NCBI GenBank assembly: GCA_019634045.1
Contig: JAHQWA010000632.1
Location: 1-49,826 of the forward strand
Length of the DNA: 49,826 nucleotides
Reading direction: 5' to 3'
Source: Saprospiraceae bacterium
GTDB lineage: Bacteria > Bacteroidota > Bacteroidia > Chitinophagales > Saprospiraceae
In this document: piece after piece, positions 41,060 through 49,826 of the stretch
How the letters are laid out: each line of letters starts with the position of its first letter
Position numbering within the stretch: position 1 is the stretch's first letter
Notes under the pieces: model-generated
What the model saw: only the letters and a program-made list of their open reading frames with translations
Told to the model about the DNA's origin: nothing
Databases searched by the model: none
Made by a program: the position numbers and the translations under genes

Positions 41060-41476
41060 TTACTGCTTGCTAAGCAAGTCGCGAATTTCTGTAAGTAGAT
41101 CCTCCGCGGTTGGGCCTGGAGGAGGAGCTGGTGCTTCAGGTTCTTTGTTGCGCTCCTGCATTTTATTGTAGGTGCGGACCAACATGAAGATGATAAAAGC
41201 GATGATCAAGAAGTCAATGACTTTCTGAATGAAGGCTCCGTAGCGAATCGAAACGGCTTCTTTAACAACTTCCCCAGCTTCATTGGTTTCTGCTTCCTGC
41301 AATACCATAGCTAGCTCAGAAAAGTCTACTCCACCCATTGCCATACCAATAGGAGGCATGATAATGTCATTGGTGAAGGAAGTAACGATAGCACCAAAGG
41401 CACCCGCTATAATCACGGCAACGGCTAATTCTAGCACATTACCCTTCATGATGAAATCTCTGAATTCCTTTAACAT
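41060..41476 (-). CDS. mscL: Large-conductance mechanosensitive channel MscL
   Basis: 138 residues from the ATG at 41476; an upstream extension to 41521 lacks family support, and MLKEFRDFI is the typical start. TM1 (VLELAVAVIIAGAFGAIVTS) follows the amphipathic N-terminal helix, and TM2 is FLIIAFIIFMLVRTYNKM. Between them is an extended periplasmic loop, and the C-terminal bundle is rich in Glu/Pro (EAPAPPPGPTAEDLL) with a final helix. It opens in response to membrane tension on hypo-osmotic shock. It is convergent with the MFS gene (14-bp gap). Confidence 0.96.
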   Translation of the reverse strand: MLKEFRDFIMKGNVLELAVAVIIAGAFGAIVTSFTNDIIMPPIGMAMGGVDFSELAMVLQEAETNEAGEVVKEAVSIRYGAFIQKVIDFLIIAFIIFMLVRTYNKMQERNKEPEAPAPPPGPTAEDLLTEIRDLLSKQ

Positions 41477-41691
41477 AGTTGTGTTTTTAAGTTGATGCAA
41501 AAAAAGTGTTCGGCCCTTCAAATATTCAAGGCCCTTTTGCTTTGTTTGTTAGGTGAACCAATCAAAAGATTGGCATGACAACAATAAAAATACAATTCTA
41601 TAATTGAATCACAAAAAGGGATAGGGTGACCGCCCGAGTGGAAGGGATAAAATGGCGAGATTAGGTGAGGAAACTTGTCTTCCAATAAGAA

Positions 41692-41720
41692 AGCCCCCTG
41701 AAGAATGACTCCAGGGGGCT
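41692..41720 (-). terminator. Terminator of the aconitase gene
   Basis: AGCCCCCTG (41692-41700) pairs with CAGGGGGCT (41712-41720). On the minus strand it is followed by TTTCTTATT. It starts 23 bp after the aconitase stop. Confidence 0.8.
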
Positions 41721-41743
41721 GCTCTATTTCTATTTAGCACTGC

Positions 41744-44032
41744 TTAAACAGCACCGATTTCTTCACGAATCTTGTTCAGAGCAGATCCTGCTCTAACCCA
41801 ATCAATTTGTGCTTGATTATAGGTATGAGCTACTTCGAAGGTATCGGATGTGCCATCGCTGTGATTAAGCAAAATGGTAAGGTTTTTACCCGCTGCCATT
41901 GTGTCGAAGTCTACTATGTCGATTTTGTCATCTTGACGCACTTTTTCATAGTCATCAGGATTGACAAAGGTAAGCCCTAGCATTCCCTGCTTCTTCAAGT
42001 TGGTCTCATGAATTCGAGCAAAGGACTTCACGATCACTGCGGTTACCCCTAAAAATCTAGGCTCCATAGCAGCGTGCTCTCTAGAGGAACCCTCTCCGTA
42101 ATTCTCTTCACCGAAGACCACCGTGTTGATACCGGCTGCTTGATATTTCCTTGCACTATCGGGCACTGCCATAAACTCGGCCTCCGTATCACTATCTACA
42201 TAGTTGGCTACCAAGTTCGTTTTATCGCTGAAGTAGTTGACTGCTCCGATCAGACAGTTGTTGGAAATGTTTTCTAGGTGACCTCTATATTTCAACCAAG
42301 GTCCCGCCATAGAAATATGATCCGTAGTACACTTTCCTTTTGTCTTGATCAACAATCTCATGTTCTTAACTTGCTTTTCGCCCAATGGTTCGAAGGGAGT
42401 TAAGAGCTGAAGCCTTCTGGAAGTTGGTTTTACAACCACATTAATAGAACTACCATCTTCAGCAGGAGCATGGAAACCTCTTTCTTCTACATCAAATCCT
42501 TTCGGTGGCAGTTCAAATCCAGTTGGTTCGTCGAGTTTTACCTCTTCACCGGCTTCATTAACCAATGTGTCCGTAACGGGATTAAAATCCAATCTTCCGG
42601 CAATGGCAATAGCAGCTACCATCTCTGGAGAAGCTACAAAAGCATGCGTATTTGGATTACCATCTGCTCGCTTGGAGAAGTTTCTATTAAAGGAGTGAAC
42701 GATGGAGTTCTTTGGTGCATTCTTTGGATCACTATACCTCGCCCACTGTCCGATACAAGGACCACATGCGTTGGTGAAAATCTTGGCATTCAGTTTTTCG
42801 AAAACTTCTAGAATACCATCACGTGCTGCGGTAAATCTAACCTGCTCTGATCCCGGATTAATACCAAACTCAGCCTTTGTCTTTAGCCCTTTATCCAGTG
42901 CCTGTTGAGCAATGGAAGCAGCTCTGGTCAAATCTTCGTAAGAAGAGTTGGTACAAGAACCGATCAATCCCCATTCTACCTCTAATGGCCAATCATTGTC
43001 CGTAGCAGCTTTGGTCATATCAGTACCGGCATTAGTTGAAAGGTCTGGCGTAAAGGGACCGTTCAAAAGCGGCTTCAACTCAGAAAGGTTGATTTCTATA
43101 ACCTGATCAAAATATTTATCTGGATCAGCGTAGCATTCCGCGTCAGCTGTCAAATGTTCCATGATGGCATCGGCCATATCCGCAATATCGGCTCTTTCCG
43201 TAGCTCTTAGATATCTTGACATGGACTCATCGTAGCCGAAGGTAGAGGTGGTTGCACCAATTTCAGCCCCCATGTTACAGATCGTACCTTTACCCGTACA
43301 ACTCATGGACAATGCCCCTGGACCAAAGTACTCTACAATCGCCCCTGTTCCACCTTTTACGGTAAGGATATCAGCCACTCTAAGAATGACATCCTTTGGT
43401 GCTGCCCAACCAGATAGTGTACCGGTTAGCTTCACACCAATCAATTTTGGCATTTTCAACTCCCAAGCCATTCCTGCCATCACATCTACTGCATCAGCTC
43501 CACCAACACCGATAGCTACCATTCCCAATCCACCCGCATTTACGGTATGAGAATCCGTACCAATCATCATTCCTCCAGGAAATGCATAATTTTCTAGTAC
43601 TACTTGGTGAATAATACCTGCACCGGGCTCCCAGAATCCAATACCATATTTGTCGGACACGGACTGCAAGAAGTTAAATACCTCATTAGACGTATTCATC
43701 GCTGCTTGCAGATCCTTATCTGCTCCCAACTTAGCTTGGATCAAGTGATCACAATGCACCGTTGAAGGTACCGCTACCTTGTCCTTGCCTGCCATCATGA
43801 ACTGCAACAAAGCCATTTGCGCCGTTGCATCCTGCATGGCTACGCGGTCAGGTTGGAAGAATACATAGTCGCCTCCACGAGTGAAATCTTGCAAGGGAGA
43901 CTCGGCATGTAGGTGGGAATAAAGGATCTTTTCACTGAGGGTTAAGGGGCGGCCCAACGCTTTCTTCGCCTCGGCTATTTTGCCTGGTAAGGCATCGTAG
44001 TGAGCCTTAATCATATCGATATCGAAAGGCAT
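41744..44032 (-). CDS. acn: Aconitate hydratase (mitochondrial-like type)
   Basis: 762 residues, similar to eukaryotic mitochondrial aconitase (about 780) rather than the ~890-residue AcnA. It interconverts citrate and isocitrate in the TCA cycle. The 4Fe-4S ligands are in [11 protein letters not shown] and [10 protein letters not shown]. Substrate-contact residues appear in [11 protein letters not shown] and [14 protein letters not shown]. The swivel domain at the end ([26 protein letters not shown]) is complete. The minus-strand promoter upstream is near consensus, and a good terminator follows. Monocistronic. Confidence 0.97.
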   Translation of the reverse strand: MPFDIDMIKAHYDALPGKIAEAKKALGRPLTLSEKILYSHLHAESPLQDFTRGGDYVFFQPDRVAMQDATAQMALLQFMMAGKDKVAVPSTVHCDHLIQAKLGADKDLQAAMNTSNEVFNFLQSVSDKYGIGFWEPGAGIIHQVVLENYAFPGGMMIGTDSHTVNAGGLGMVAIGVGGADAVDVMAGMAWELKMPKLIGVKLTGTLSGWAAPKDVILRVADILTVKGGTGAIVEYFGPGALSMSCTGKGTICNMGAEIGATTSTFGYDESMSRYLRATERADIADMADAIMEHLTADAECYADPDKYFDQVIEINLSELKPLLNGPFTPDLSTNAGTDMTKAATDNDWPLEVEWGLIGSCTNSSYEDLTRAASIAQQALDKGLKTKAEFGINPGSEQVRFTAARDGILEVFEKLNAKIFTNACGPCIGQWARYSDPKNAPKNSIVHSFNRNFSKRADGNPNTHAFVASPEMVAAIAIAGRLDFNPVTDTLVNEAGEEVKLDEPTGFELPPKGFDVEERGFHAPAEDGSSINVVVKPTSRRLQLLTPFEPLGEKQVKNMRLLIKTKGKCTTDHISMAGPWLKYRGHLENISNNCLIGAVNYFSDKTNLVANYVDSDTEAEFMAVPDSARKYQAAGINTVVFGEENYGEGSSREHAAMEPRFLGVTAVIVKSFARIHETNLKKQGMLGLTFVNPDDYEKVRQDDKIDIVDFDTMAAGKNLTILLNHSDGTSDTFEVAHTYNQAQIDWVRAGSALNKIREEIGAV

Positions 44033-44104
44033 AAACTGCTTGATTTTTGGATTAATGATGGATTACCTGCTGGTAATGATTGATTGCCATTACTAAAAAG
44101 TCAA

Positions 44105-44136
44105 CAAATGTAAAAAACTTAATGTTTTATTGCCAA
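44105..44136 (-). promoter_or_regulatory. Near-consensus promoter of the aconitase gene
   Basis: On the minus strand TTGG (44136-44133) is followed after 20 bases by TACATTTG (44112-44105), matching the Bacteroidota pattern TTG-N19/20-TAnnTTTG. Transcription should begin near 44098, with a leader of about 65 bases before the ATG at 44032. This is the best -33/-7 pair I found in the window. Confidence 0.75.
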
Positions 44137-44318
44137 TATTGGACATAAATCCCGCTTCGGAATATGAGTGGGAGCGGTACGCGAACGCTCTATCATTTAT
44201 CAAATAGCTATTCCGTGGCATTACTTTGTTACCTATAAATACTACAACCTAGAACGGATTCTGTTCTAACTCTCTGTGGAAAGCTTCAAATATTTCAGCA
44301 TCCTATTGTCCATAAACC

Positions 44319-44326
44319 TATCTTTG
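44319..44326 (+). promoter_or_regulatory. Putative proB -7 element TATCTTTG
   Basis: TATCTTTGC lies 35 bp before the proB ATG and matches TAnnTTTG exactly. No TTG is placed correctly upstream. Further left (44152-44190) two overlapping hairpins share the bases AGCG (CCGCT/AGCGG at 44152-44177; GAGCG/CGCTC at 44172-44190). The remainder of the 44033-44360 gap is featureless. Confidence 0.55.
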
Positions 44327-44360
44327 CGCCGAATTTTCTAAAGAAAGCTAAGTAAAAATC

Positions 44361-45434
44361 ATGGCTTATAGACGCCTGGTAGTTAAGGTAGGAACCAATG
44401 TATTAGCCAGAGAGGATGGATTGTTGGATATCACCAGCATAAGTCAATTGGTTGATCAGATCGCGACCTTGAAGGCAATGGGAGTAGATGTGATCCTCGT
44501 ATCTTCTGGAGCAGTTGGAGCAGGACGCAGTATGATGCAGGTGCCCGAGGGGTTGAACAAGGTCGTTCGACGTCAAGTGCTTTCCGCGATTGGGCAGGTT
44601 CGATTGATGGAGATCTATCGCCAGCTGTTCGCCAATCAGCAGTTGTTTTGTGCACAGGTGTTGGCTACGAAGGAGGACTTTCGAGATCGACAGCATTATA
44701 TTAATATGCAAAACTGTTTTCTGGCGCTGTTGAGAGATCGTATTGTTCCGGTGGTAAATGAAAATGACGTAGTAGCCGTGACAGAACTTATGTTTACCGA
44801 TAATGATGAACTGGCTGGCTTGGTTGCAGCTATGACGAATGCAGATGGCCTGGTCATCCTAAGCAGTGTGCAAGGCGTTTTTGATGGTCCTCCCGACGAT
44901 AAAGAGAGTCAGGTAATTCCTGAGATTGATCCACAGGATAAGAAGTGGCAAAAGGTAATTCAGCCTTCTCGCTCTTCCTTTGGGCGCGGCGGCATGCACA
45001 CCAAGTTTCGCATCGCGCAAAAAGCCGCCAAGGTAGGGATCCCCACTTTTATTGGCGACGGCCGACAGGCGAACGTTTTAGTAGATCTTGTGGAGGGCAA
45101 TTTCAATGGAACTCGATTCACCCCCCAATCGGAATTATCCAACGTAAAGAAATGGATTGCTTATAATGAATTACCCCAGAAAGGAGCCGTGTACATCAAC
45201 CAGGGGGCAGAGACGGTTTTGCGATCTTCCGAAAAAGTATCGAGCCTGCTTCCTGTAGGTATTGTGCGTATTGAAGGAGCCTTTGAAAAAGGGGATCTTT
45301 TGCGCATCCTTAATGAAGAAGGAGAGGGGATTGGTCTTGGCATTGCACAGTACGGACTTGAAAAAGCAGAGCAATACCTAGGGCAACAAGGCAAAAAAGC
45401 CTTGGTGCACTATGATTATTTGGTGATTGATTAG
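44361..45434 (+). CDS. proB: Glutamate 5-kinase
   Basis: 357 residues. The amino-acid-kinase domain shows VVKVGTNVL (7-15), SSGAVGAGR (50-58), VVNENDVVAV and TDNDELAGLVAAMTNADG, then GRGGMHTKFRIAQKAA for ATP and substrate binding. A PUA domain occupies the last ~80 residues (GAVYINQGAETVLR, GIVRIEGAFEKGD). It makes glutamyl-5-phosphate, the first step of proline synthesis, with proline feedback typical of the family. proA is not adjacent. Convergent with the PorE-like gene (23-bp gap). Confidence 0.96.
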   Translation: MAYRRLVVKVGTNVLAREDGLLDITSISQLVDQIATLKAMGVDVILVSSGAVGAGRSMMQVPEGLNKVVRRQVLSAIGQVRLMEIYRQLFANQQLFCAQVLATKEDFRDRQHYINMQNCFLALLRDRIVPVVNENDVVAVTELMFTDNDELAGLVAAMTNADGLVILSSVQGVFDGPPDDKESQVIPEIDPQDKKWQKVIQPSRSSFGRGGMHTKFRIAQKAAKVGIPTFIGDGRQANVLVDLVEGNFNGTRFTPQSELSNVKKWIAYNELPQKGAVYINQGAETVLRSSEKVSSLLPVGIVRIEGAFEKGDLLRILNEEGEGIGLGIAQYGLEKAEQYLGQQGKKALVHYDYLVID

Positions 45435-45457
45435 TCCGGATAATTTCAATGCTGGAT

Positions 45458-48217
45458 TCAATCATCTGGCATTTTAAAGATGATATCCAAACGACGATTA
45501 CAACGTCGCCCTTCCGCGGTATCATTGGGGCAAAGCGGAACGGTATCTCCATGACCGATCACACGGATTCGATCTTCTGCAAAACCACACATATCGGTAA
45601 GAAAGGCCTTAATGGTATTGGCCCGTTGTATCGATAGGTCCAGATTCTCCTTTTCTGTTCCTGTGTTATCCGTATGGCCATGCAATTCCAGGTCAGCACC
45701 CATACGCGTGGCGATTTCGGCCAATCGAGTAATTTCAGGATAGGCCTTTTCAGGGCGATCAAACTCTGCCTTGCCTTCGAAGAAGGTACTATTTTCTAGC
45801 TTGAAATTCTTACGAATGTAATCGAATGAGGTTAGAGTGAAAGTATCACGGATAATCTCGCCTAGTGGCGCACTAGAAAGGTAGTGGGTCGTATCGCGTT
45901 CGGAGTAATAGCCGGGTACTTCAGGGAAAACTCTTACCACCTCAGTGCTATCGGCTACAGTATAGGAGTAGGTGCCTTTGATGGAGATGGGTTGGGCATG
46001 TACGTTTAATTCATAATTTGGAGTAAACTCGACAAAGCCTCCTTTTCCAATGGGCTTTCCCTTTTCGTCTAATACGACTCCCGCCAGCCGTAAGGCATTA
46101 GCAGGGAAGATTCCTGGTCCCAATTTAACTTTCCAGATGTCGAAATTATTAGTACAGCGATTTCGACGATGGAAATAGGCTTTCCCGCTATATTCGGAGA
46201 AATAACTGACGCCCGGATCATGGAAGTAGCTATTGAGCATTAGGCCGAGGTTAATGGGGTCTTCTAGGCTTGTCCAGTCCCTGGGGTTGCGCAAGGCGAT
46301 ACTGTAAACGTCTTTACCGCCTAAACTGCCCACCGCATTAGAGGTATAGAATAACATTCTTCCTTGTAAGCCCATGACTGGATTTTGTTCATAGCTCCTA
46401 ACTCTATTGATTTTCGTGCCAACGGACATGGTATGATGGTATGCTCCATCTTCACCTAAGTCAGAAGTGGCAATATCAATCTTAGGGACTTCCCGCGGAT
46501 GCCTTCGCTCCGAATAGTATTCCACCAACATGAGAGAATCATCTGGGGAAATCCAGGCAGAACCAGCAAAGGGAGGTTTCATTGGAAAGACTTCTGGAGC
46601 GGTCCAGGGCCTGCCAATGTCTACTCGGGTGGAGGTATATAATCTCCCTTCAGATTTCAAGAGCATCTGTCTACCCCCTGAACTAATCGATAATGGCATT
46701 ACATCATCCGCAAATGATAATTTTTCGACACGTACAGGTTGGCTCCACTCTTCCTCCTGCTTAATAGAAGTCATCACCTGCGCCGTTCGATTTTGCCGAT
46801 TTTTTCTTACAAAAAAGACCTCATCCGTTTCACCCCAAGAGACCAATGCATATTCGTCGTGAGTAAGCGTATTGAATGCATCCAGTGCTTCAGGAAAATT
46901 TTGCTCGGTCTCAGCTTTCTTGAGTAGAGATCCAAATAGATTAAACCAACTTTGCTTTTCTGTTTGAAAGTAGAAGTCGGTTTTACAGGATGAGGTATCT
47001 GGAAAAAGAGGCTGTAGCTGTTCCAGACCTAAACGAGCTGCCTTAAAGCGATACTGTCCCGCAAAAAAATCTAAGGTAGACACAGCTAAGTCAAAAACTA
47101 CTCGATGGTGAGGGTAGTCTTTCGCCAGATAGGCTACCTCATTAATAAAAGCAGCGGAGTCCAACTTTAGGTTACACTGCAGGAGTTGGGCTTGTAGGTC
47201 ATACATTAAGGTAATATCCTCCAATTGTTTTTGCTCATCTGCATTTAGCTCTTTGGCATCTTCAGCAAAGTTAGCGATGCAGAGTACTTGTCGGCAGATA
47301 TCGGGGTCAAGGACTGTGTGGGGATTGTCTCGGTGGTAGGCTAACAAAGGTTTTAGCTGGCTCGTGCAAAGGGCTTCTTTGGCAGAATCAAACCAACAAT
47401 CTTGTGCTGTAGCGGTGATAGGGAAGTCCACTTTGAACTGATCCATATTGCAATACGACTCGTGCACTTGGAAGATATCCCATGCATCCCTTTGTATCTC
47501 CCAATAAGTACCGAGATTGGCGGGAAGAACCACCTGCTCATACCGATGCGCTAGTGCTCGAACTTCTTCATACGTGAGGTTCCATTTGTAACCAAACTCA
47601 AAGGCACGACAGGATCGCCCCGCTTCTTGCTCAATTTCTTCTACACTAGGTAGTTTGATGGCTCTACCTTCCCACTCGCTATCCAATGTATTATCAAAAA
47701 CTACTTGCTTCCGATTGATGGACTTATTTACAATAATCATCCTTAAGGTATCCATGGTACCTTCTGGCCAACAACTTGTATTTTCTTCTAGTGCAATTAA
47801 TTGCATGATGGAGCCTCTGCGAGAAAGATCTTCGACAATGCGATCTCGAAGGTTTCTTCGAGCTATCCTAATGTCTTTCCTTCCAGCTCTATGTCGATTC
47901 AGTTTTTTAATTTGCTTAAGAGGCAAGCTGCCAATTTCTTCTTCTAGTGCGCAGAAATTTTCATGGATTTTGATCCAGACTACAGGGTTTTTACTCCGAT
48001 TAATGGCAATCCTATCTAAATAGAAGCGAGCTCCAGGGTCATAAACCTTGTGACCACGAGATTGCTCGAATTTTGGTTTGGCTTTTGAAACCTGCTGCTT
48101 ATCTAGGAGTAACTTAACGCCTTTGGGAAAACTGGCACATCCAACAATGGTAAGCAATAAAAAGAGCAAAGAAAGGCCATAGCCGAACCGGCCAAAGCGG
48201 GGGGAGGGGGTTTTCAT
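45458..48217 (-). CDS. PorE-like OmpA-domain outer-membrane lipoprotein
   Basis: 919 residues. A lipobox (TIVGC, Cys at about 27) anchors it. Residues to about 430 are helix-rich with repeated Cys and motifs such as FNTLTHDEYALVSW. The middle (about 440-700) has PD40/TolB-like propeller strands (RRHPREVPKIDIATSDLGED, GGKDVYSIAL). A carboxypeptidase-regulatory-like sandwich follows (about 705-790; LRLAGVVLDEKGKPIGKG). The C-terminus is an OmpA/Pal peptidoglycan-binding domain (ELHGHTDNTG, LDLSIQRANTIKAFL, GHGDTVPL). This helical-propeller-CRD-OmpA order is that of PorE, the T9SS lipoprotein that binds peptidoglycan. Calling it PorE itself would need phylogeny. Confidence 0.88.
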   Translation of the reverse strand: MKTPSPRFGRFGYGLSLLFLLLTIVGCASFPKGVKLLLDKQQVSKAKPKFEQSRGHKVYDPGARFYLDRIAINRSKNPVVWIKIHENFCALEEEIGSLPLKQIKKLNRHRAGRKDIRIARRNLRDRIVEDLSRRGSIMQLIALEENTSCWPEGTMDTLRMIIVNKSINRKQVVFDNTLDSEWEGRAIKLPSVEEIEQEAGRSCRAFEFGYKWNLTYEEVRALAHRYEQVVLPANLGTYWEIQRDAWDIFQVHESYCNMDQFKVDFPITATAQDCWFDSAKEALCTSQLKPLLAYHRDNPHTVLDPDICRQVLCIANFAEDAKELNADEQKQLEDITLMYDLQAQLLQCNLKLDSAAFINEVAYLAKDYPHHRVVFDLAVSTLDFFAGQYRFKAARLGLEQLQPLFPDTSSCKTDFYFQTEKQSWFNLFGSLLKKAETEQNFPEALDAFNTLTHDEYALVSWGETDEVFFVRKNRQNRTAQVMTSIKQEEEWSQPVRVEKLSFADDVMPLSISSGGRQMLLKSEGRLYTSTRVDIGRPWTAPEVFPMKPPFAGSAWISPDDSLMLVEYYSERRHPREVPKIDIATSDLGEDGAYHHTMSVGTKINRVRSYEQNPVMGLQGRMLFYTSNAVGSLGGKDVYSIALRNPRDWTSLEDPINLGLMLNSYFHDPGVSYFSEYSGKAYFHRRNRCTNNFDIWKVKLGPGIFPANALRLAGVVLDEKGKPIGKGGFVEFTPNYELNVHAQPISIKGTYSYTVADSTEVVRVFPEVPGYYSERDTTHYLSSAPLGEIIRDTFTLTSFDYIRKNFKLENSTFFEGKAEFDRPEKAYPEITRLAEIATRMGADLELHGHTDNTGTEKENLDLSIQRANTIKAFLTDMCGFAEDRIRVIGHGDTVPLCPNDTAEGRRCNRRLDIIFKMPDD

Positions 48218-48465
48218 GGTGTTGTAACGCTGTTTATTTTAAAATGAGGTCCTCACTAATATATGCAAAATAATCAGCATGTGTTACATGGGGTTAGCTA
48301 TTATTTGAGTTTTTATTTTTTATATAAGTGTTTTATTGAAATGAATATAAGGATGGGAAGTTCTAGAGAGTTGATTTGGAATTACTACTCCAAAACTAGG
48401 TATGCTAAGTTTACTTCACTCATTTGGGATCAATCAAGAGGGGGAAATCATTCGGAAAACAAACT

Positions 48466-48507
48466 CCTTCTTTGGGAAAGGATTAGCCTTCTTTAGGAAA
48501 GCTAATC
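48466..48507 (+). promoter_or_regulatory. 15-bp direct repeats and hairpin upstream of the DinB-like gene
   Basis: CCTTCTTTGGGAAAG (48466-48480) and CCTTCTTTAGGAAAG (48487-48501) differ by one base and are 21 bp apart, two helical turns. GATTAGC (48481-48487) and GCTAATC (48501-48507) form a dyad around the second copy. A CATCTTTG sequence (one mismatch to TAnnTTTG) lies downstream near 48531. The site suits a transcription factor binding as tandem dimers. The rest of the 48218-48585 gap is AT-rich; the frame at 48263-48496 looks accidental. Confidence 0.5.
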
Positions 48508-48585
48508 GTACATCGTAGTCAAATAGCGTACATCTTTGTGATAGCGGGGAACTCCCAAGCATTTAAACTCATTAAATCCTAGATC

Positions 48586-49122
48586 ATGACCAAAACACTT
48601 CAATTCGCAGAAATTACTTCTTACCCTACTCAGTACAACATGGGCAGTATTATAGCTAGAATGCTGGACGGAGCAGGATTCAGGTATTACTGGGCTACCG
48701 AGGGCTTAACAGCAGAACAACTGATGCAGGAACCCGGGAATGGCAGCCGCAGCTTGTACCAGATCATGGATCACATTTACAACATGGTCGATTTCTTGGG
48801 GAATAGCTTGGAAGGCACAACAACTAACTTTCCAGAGACGGCAAATGGACTGCCATTTGAAGAATTGAGAGACAAAACCTTAGCTAGAATTGAGGCTGTG
48901 AAGACGGCTTGTACAAAGATGGATGAGCAAACATTGGAACAGCAAAAAATACAACTGACAGTTAATGGTCATGCCATGCAGTTTGACAATTGGCACCTCT
49001 TCAACGGACCACTTCCCGATGTATACCATCACATTGGACAATTGATGCTAGTGCGTCGAATTTTAGGAAACCCAATTCCCACTGGCGTAGAGCCTTTTAT
49101 GTGCAAGAGAATGGAAGCCTAA
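48586..49122 (+). CDS. DinB-superfamily protein
   Basis: 178 residues with the four-helix DinB layout and three metal-ligand histidines: H63 (MDHIYNM), H137 (NWHLFNG) and H148 or H149 (YHHIGQL). Members of this fold bind a divalent metal; they include thiol transferases, but most are uncharacterised and not DNA-damage inducible despite the name. It is followed after 34 bp by an ABM-type protein, so the two are likely co-transcribed. The pair of direct repeats upstream points to specific regulation. Confidence 0.9.
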   Translation: MTKTLQFAEITSYPTQYNMGSIIARMLDGAGFRYYWATEGLTAEQLMQEPGNGSRSLYQIMDHIYNMVDFLGNSLEGTTTNFPETANGLPFEELRDKTLARIEAVKTACTKMDEQTLEQQKIQLTVNGHAMQFDNWHLFNGPLPDVYHHIGQLMLVRRILGNPIPTGVEPFMCKRMEA

Positions 49123-49156
49123 TTTATGATAACCCTTTAATCGAACCTAAACTATT

Positions 49157-49826
49157 ATGAATCCACTTAGAGCCTATCTCAACGTCAAAATTCAAGACGG
49201 AAAACTCGACGAGTTCATCACCACCATTCCAGAATTTGTTCAAATTGTAGAATCCACCGAACCCGAAGCCGTACAATTCGAAGCCTTTGTCAATCGAGAG
49301 AAGAGGGAGATCGTATGGTTAGAAAGCTACCTGAATGCCACAGGAGTGGATAAACATCTTGGAAATCCTGCCTTAAATGAATTAAAGGCCAAGATGATGC
49401 CGATGCAGGAGGGAATTAATGCCATGTATTTTATGGGAACGCCCTCTGACCAAACCTTAGAGGGACTACAAGCCTATGGTATTTCAGCCGGAGTACTCGA
49501 ACCCTGGAAAGGGATGAATAGGCTGACGGAGGAGCGCAAAGAGGATAATGTGCAAGTACTTAGTTTGGCGACGGTTTCGGATATGGAGGCTTTTCGAGAT
49601 TACGCACAGCGCTTGAGAAAAGCGGCCAGTAATTATCCAGGCTTCCTATTTCAAAGAAGCTATCAACTCAATGAATCACAAGTGGTCAATCAAGCTGAAT
49701 GGGCTAGTGAGGAGGCCCTTTTGTCTTGGTCAGCAAAGTATAATGAGATATTTGGACATGAAATTGCGGGCTTGCTCAAAGACCTAGATATGGTAGGGGC
49801 GCTGAACGAGCCTTCGGATAAACTAA
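49157..49826 (+). CDS. ABM-type dimeric alpha/beta-barrel protein (3' truncated)
   Basis: Begins at the ATG at 49157 and stays open to the right edge, so at least 223 codons. It seems to hold two ferredoxin-like ABM modules. The first is about 4-120 (AYLNVKIQDGKLDEFI, then IVWLESYLNATGVD and HLGNPALNEL). The second starts near 128 (VQVLSLATVSDMEAF, then FLFQRSYQLNES and QAEWASEEALLSW). ABM domains include heme-degrading and quinone-forming monooxygenases but also non-enzymatic members. It follows the DinB-like gene. Function unknown; the end and any third domain lie outside the window. Confidence 0.8.
   Translation, partial: MNPLRAYLNVKIQDGKLDEFITTIPEFVQIVESTEPEAVQFEAFVNREKREIVWLESYLNATGVDKHLGNPALNELKAKMMPMQEGINAMYFMGTPSDQTLEGLQAYGISAGVLEPWKGMNRLTEERKEDNVQVLSLATVSDMEAFRDYAQRLRKAASNYPGFLFQRSYQLNESQVVNQAEWASEEALLSWSAKYNEIFGHEIAGLLKDLDMVGALNEPSDKL

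Noticed and set aside
48263..48496. 77-codon open frame between the PorE-like and DinB-like genes
   Set aside because: Overlaps the direct repeats and has no recognisable feature beyond a short aromatic stretch.

Overview
The window looks like a chromosomal stretch of a Bacteroidota bacterium, most likely of the Saprospiria/Lewinella-like group. That placement is inferred from gene content. Markers of the type IX secretion system (T9SS) are spread through it: a type B (gliding-associated) C-terminal sorting domain, a type A sorting domain, a PorV/PorQ-family barrel and a PorE-like OmpA lipoprotein. Several promoters carry the Bacteroidota -7 motif TAnnTTTG, start codons mostly lack Shine-Dalgarno sequences, aconitase is of the mitochondrial-like type, and CarB is the short form. 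I see no tRNA, rRNA, CRISPR array, transposase or phage gene.

Layout. 1-2441 is the 3' part of a giant secreted repeat protein: ten 53-54-residue repeats, a SprB-like module and a T9SS type B sorting domain. 2442-2715 is a GC-rich, structured non-coding stretch. 2716-4438 (minus) is an AlkB dioxygenase plus Gfo/Idh/MocA oxidoreductase operon, divergent from a Crp/Fnr-type regulator and a crotonase-family enzyme (4550-6026). The regulator and the crotonase are separated by an exact FNR-type box. A small membrane protein (6209-6574) follows. Then comes carB (minus), whose leader holds three copies of an 11-base element that can pair in two mutually exclusive ways. 9810-12347 (minus) encodes a lipoprotein and a secreted CRTAC1-type propeller protein. 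After a gene-poor 0.86 kb gap, 13205-22116 is a three-gene outer-membrane module: a TonB-dependent receptor, a 1359-residue secreted protein of unknown function and a PorV/PorQ-family barrel. It is closed by a strong terminator. greA and a HIT hydrolase follow, then an outer-membrane DUF6089-type barrel.

24952-31394 (minus) is a complete RND tripartite efflux operon (TetR, TolC, membrane-fusion lipoprotein, permease). Recurring TAGTAAAC/GTTTACTA palindromes suggest the local TetR operator. 31493-35764 (minus) holds a membrane-anchored hypothetical, an S41 peptidase, a GIN-domain protein and an isopenicillin-N-synthase-like dioxygenase. 35830-41045 contains an esterase/propeller fusion, a DUF1801 protein (minus), a Tat-exported PhoD phosphatase and an MFS exporter. 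mscL and aconitase (minus) follow, with a near-consensus promoter upstream of aconitase. proB comes next, then a PorE-like OmpA lipoprotein (minus). The window ends with a DinB-family protein and a truncated tandem ABM-type protein, behind a pair of 15-base direct repeats.

Central metabolism (carB, acn, proB), transcription (greA) and envelope functions are interleaved with surface and secretion genes, as is usual for a Bacteroidota core chromosome. The parts most worth following up are the TonB receptor/secreted protein/PorV module, the carB leader, the Crp/Fnr-FNR-box pair, the structured element after the first gene, and the TetR operator set.
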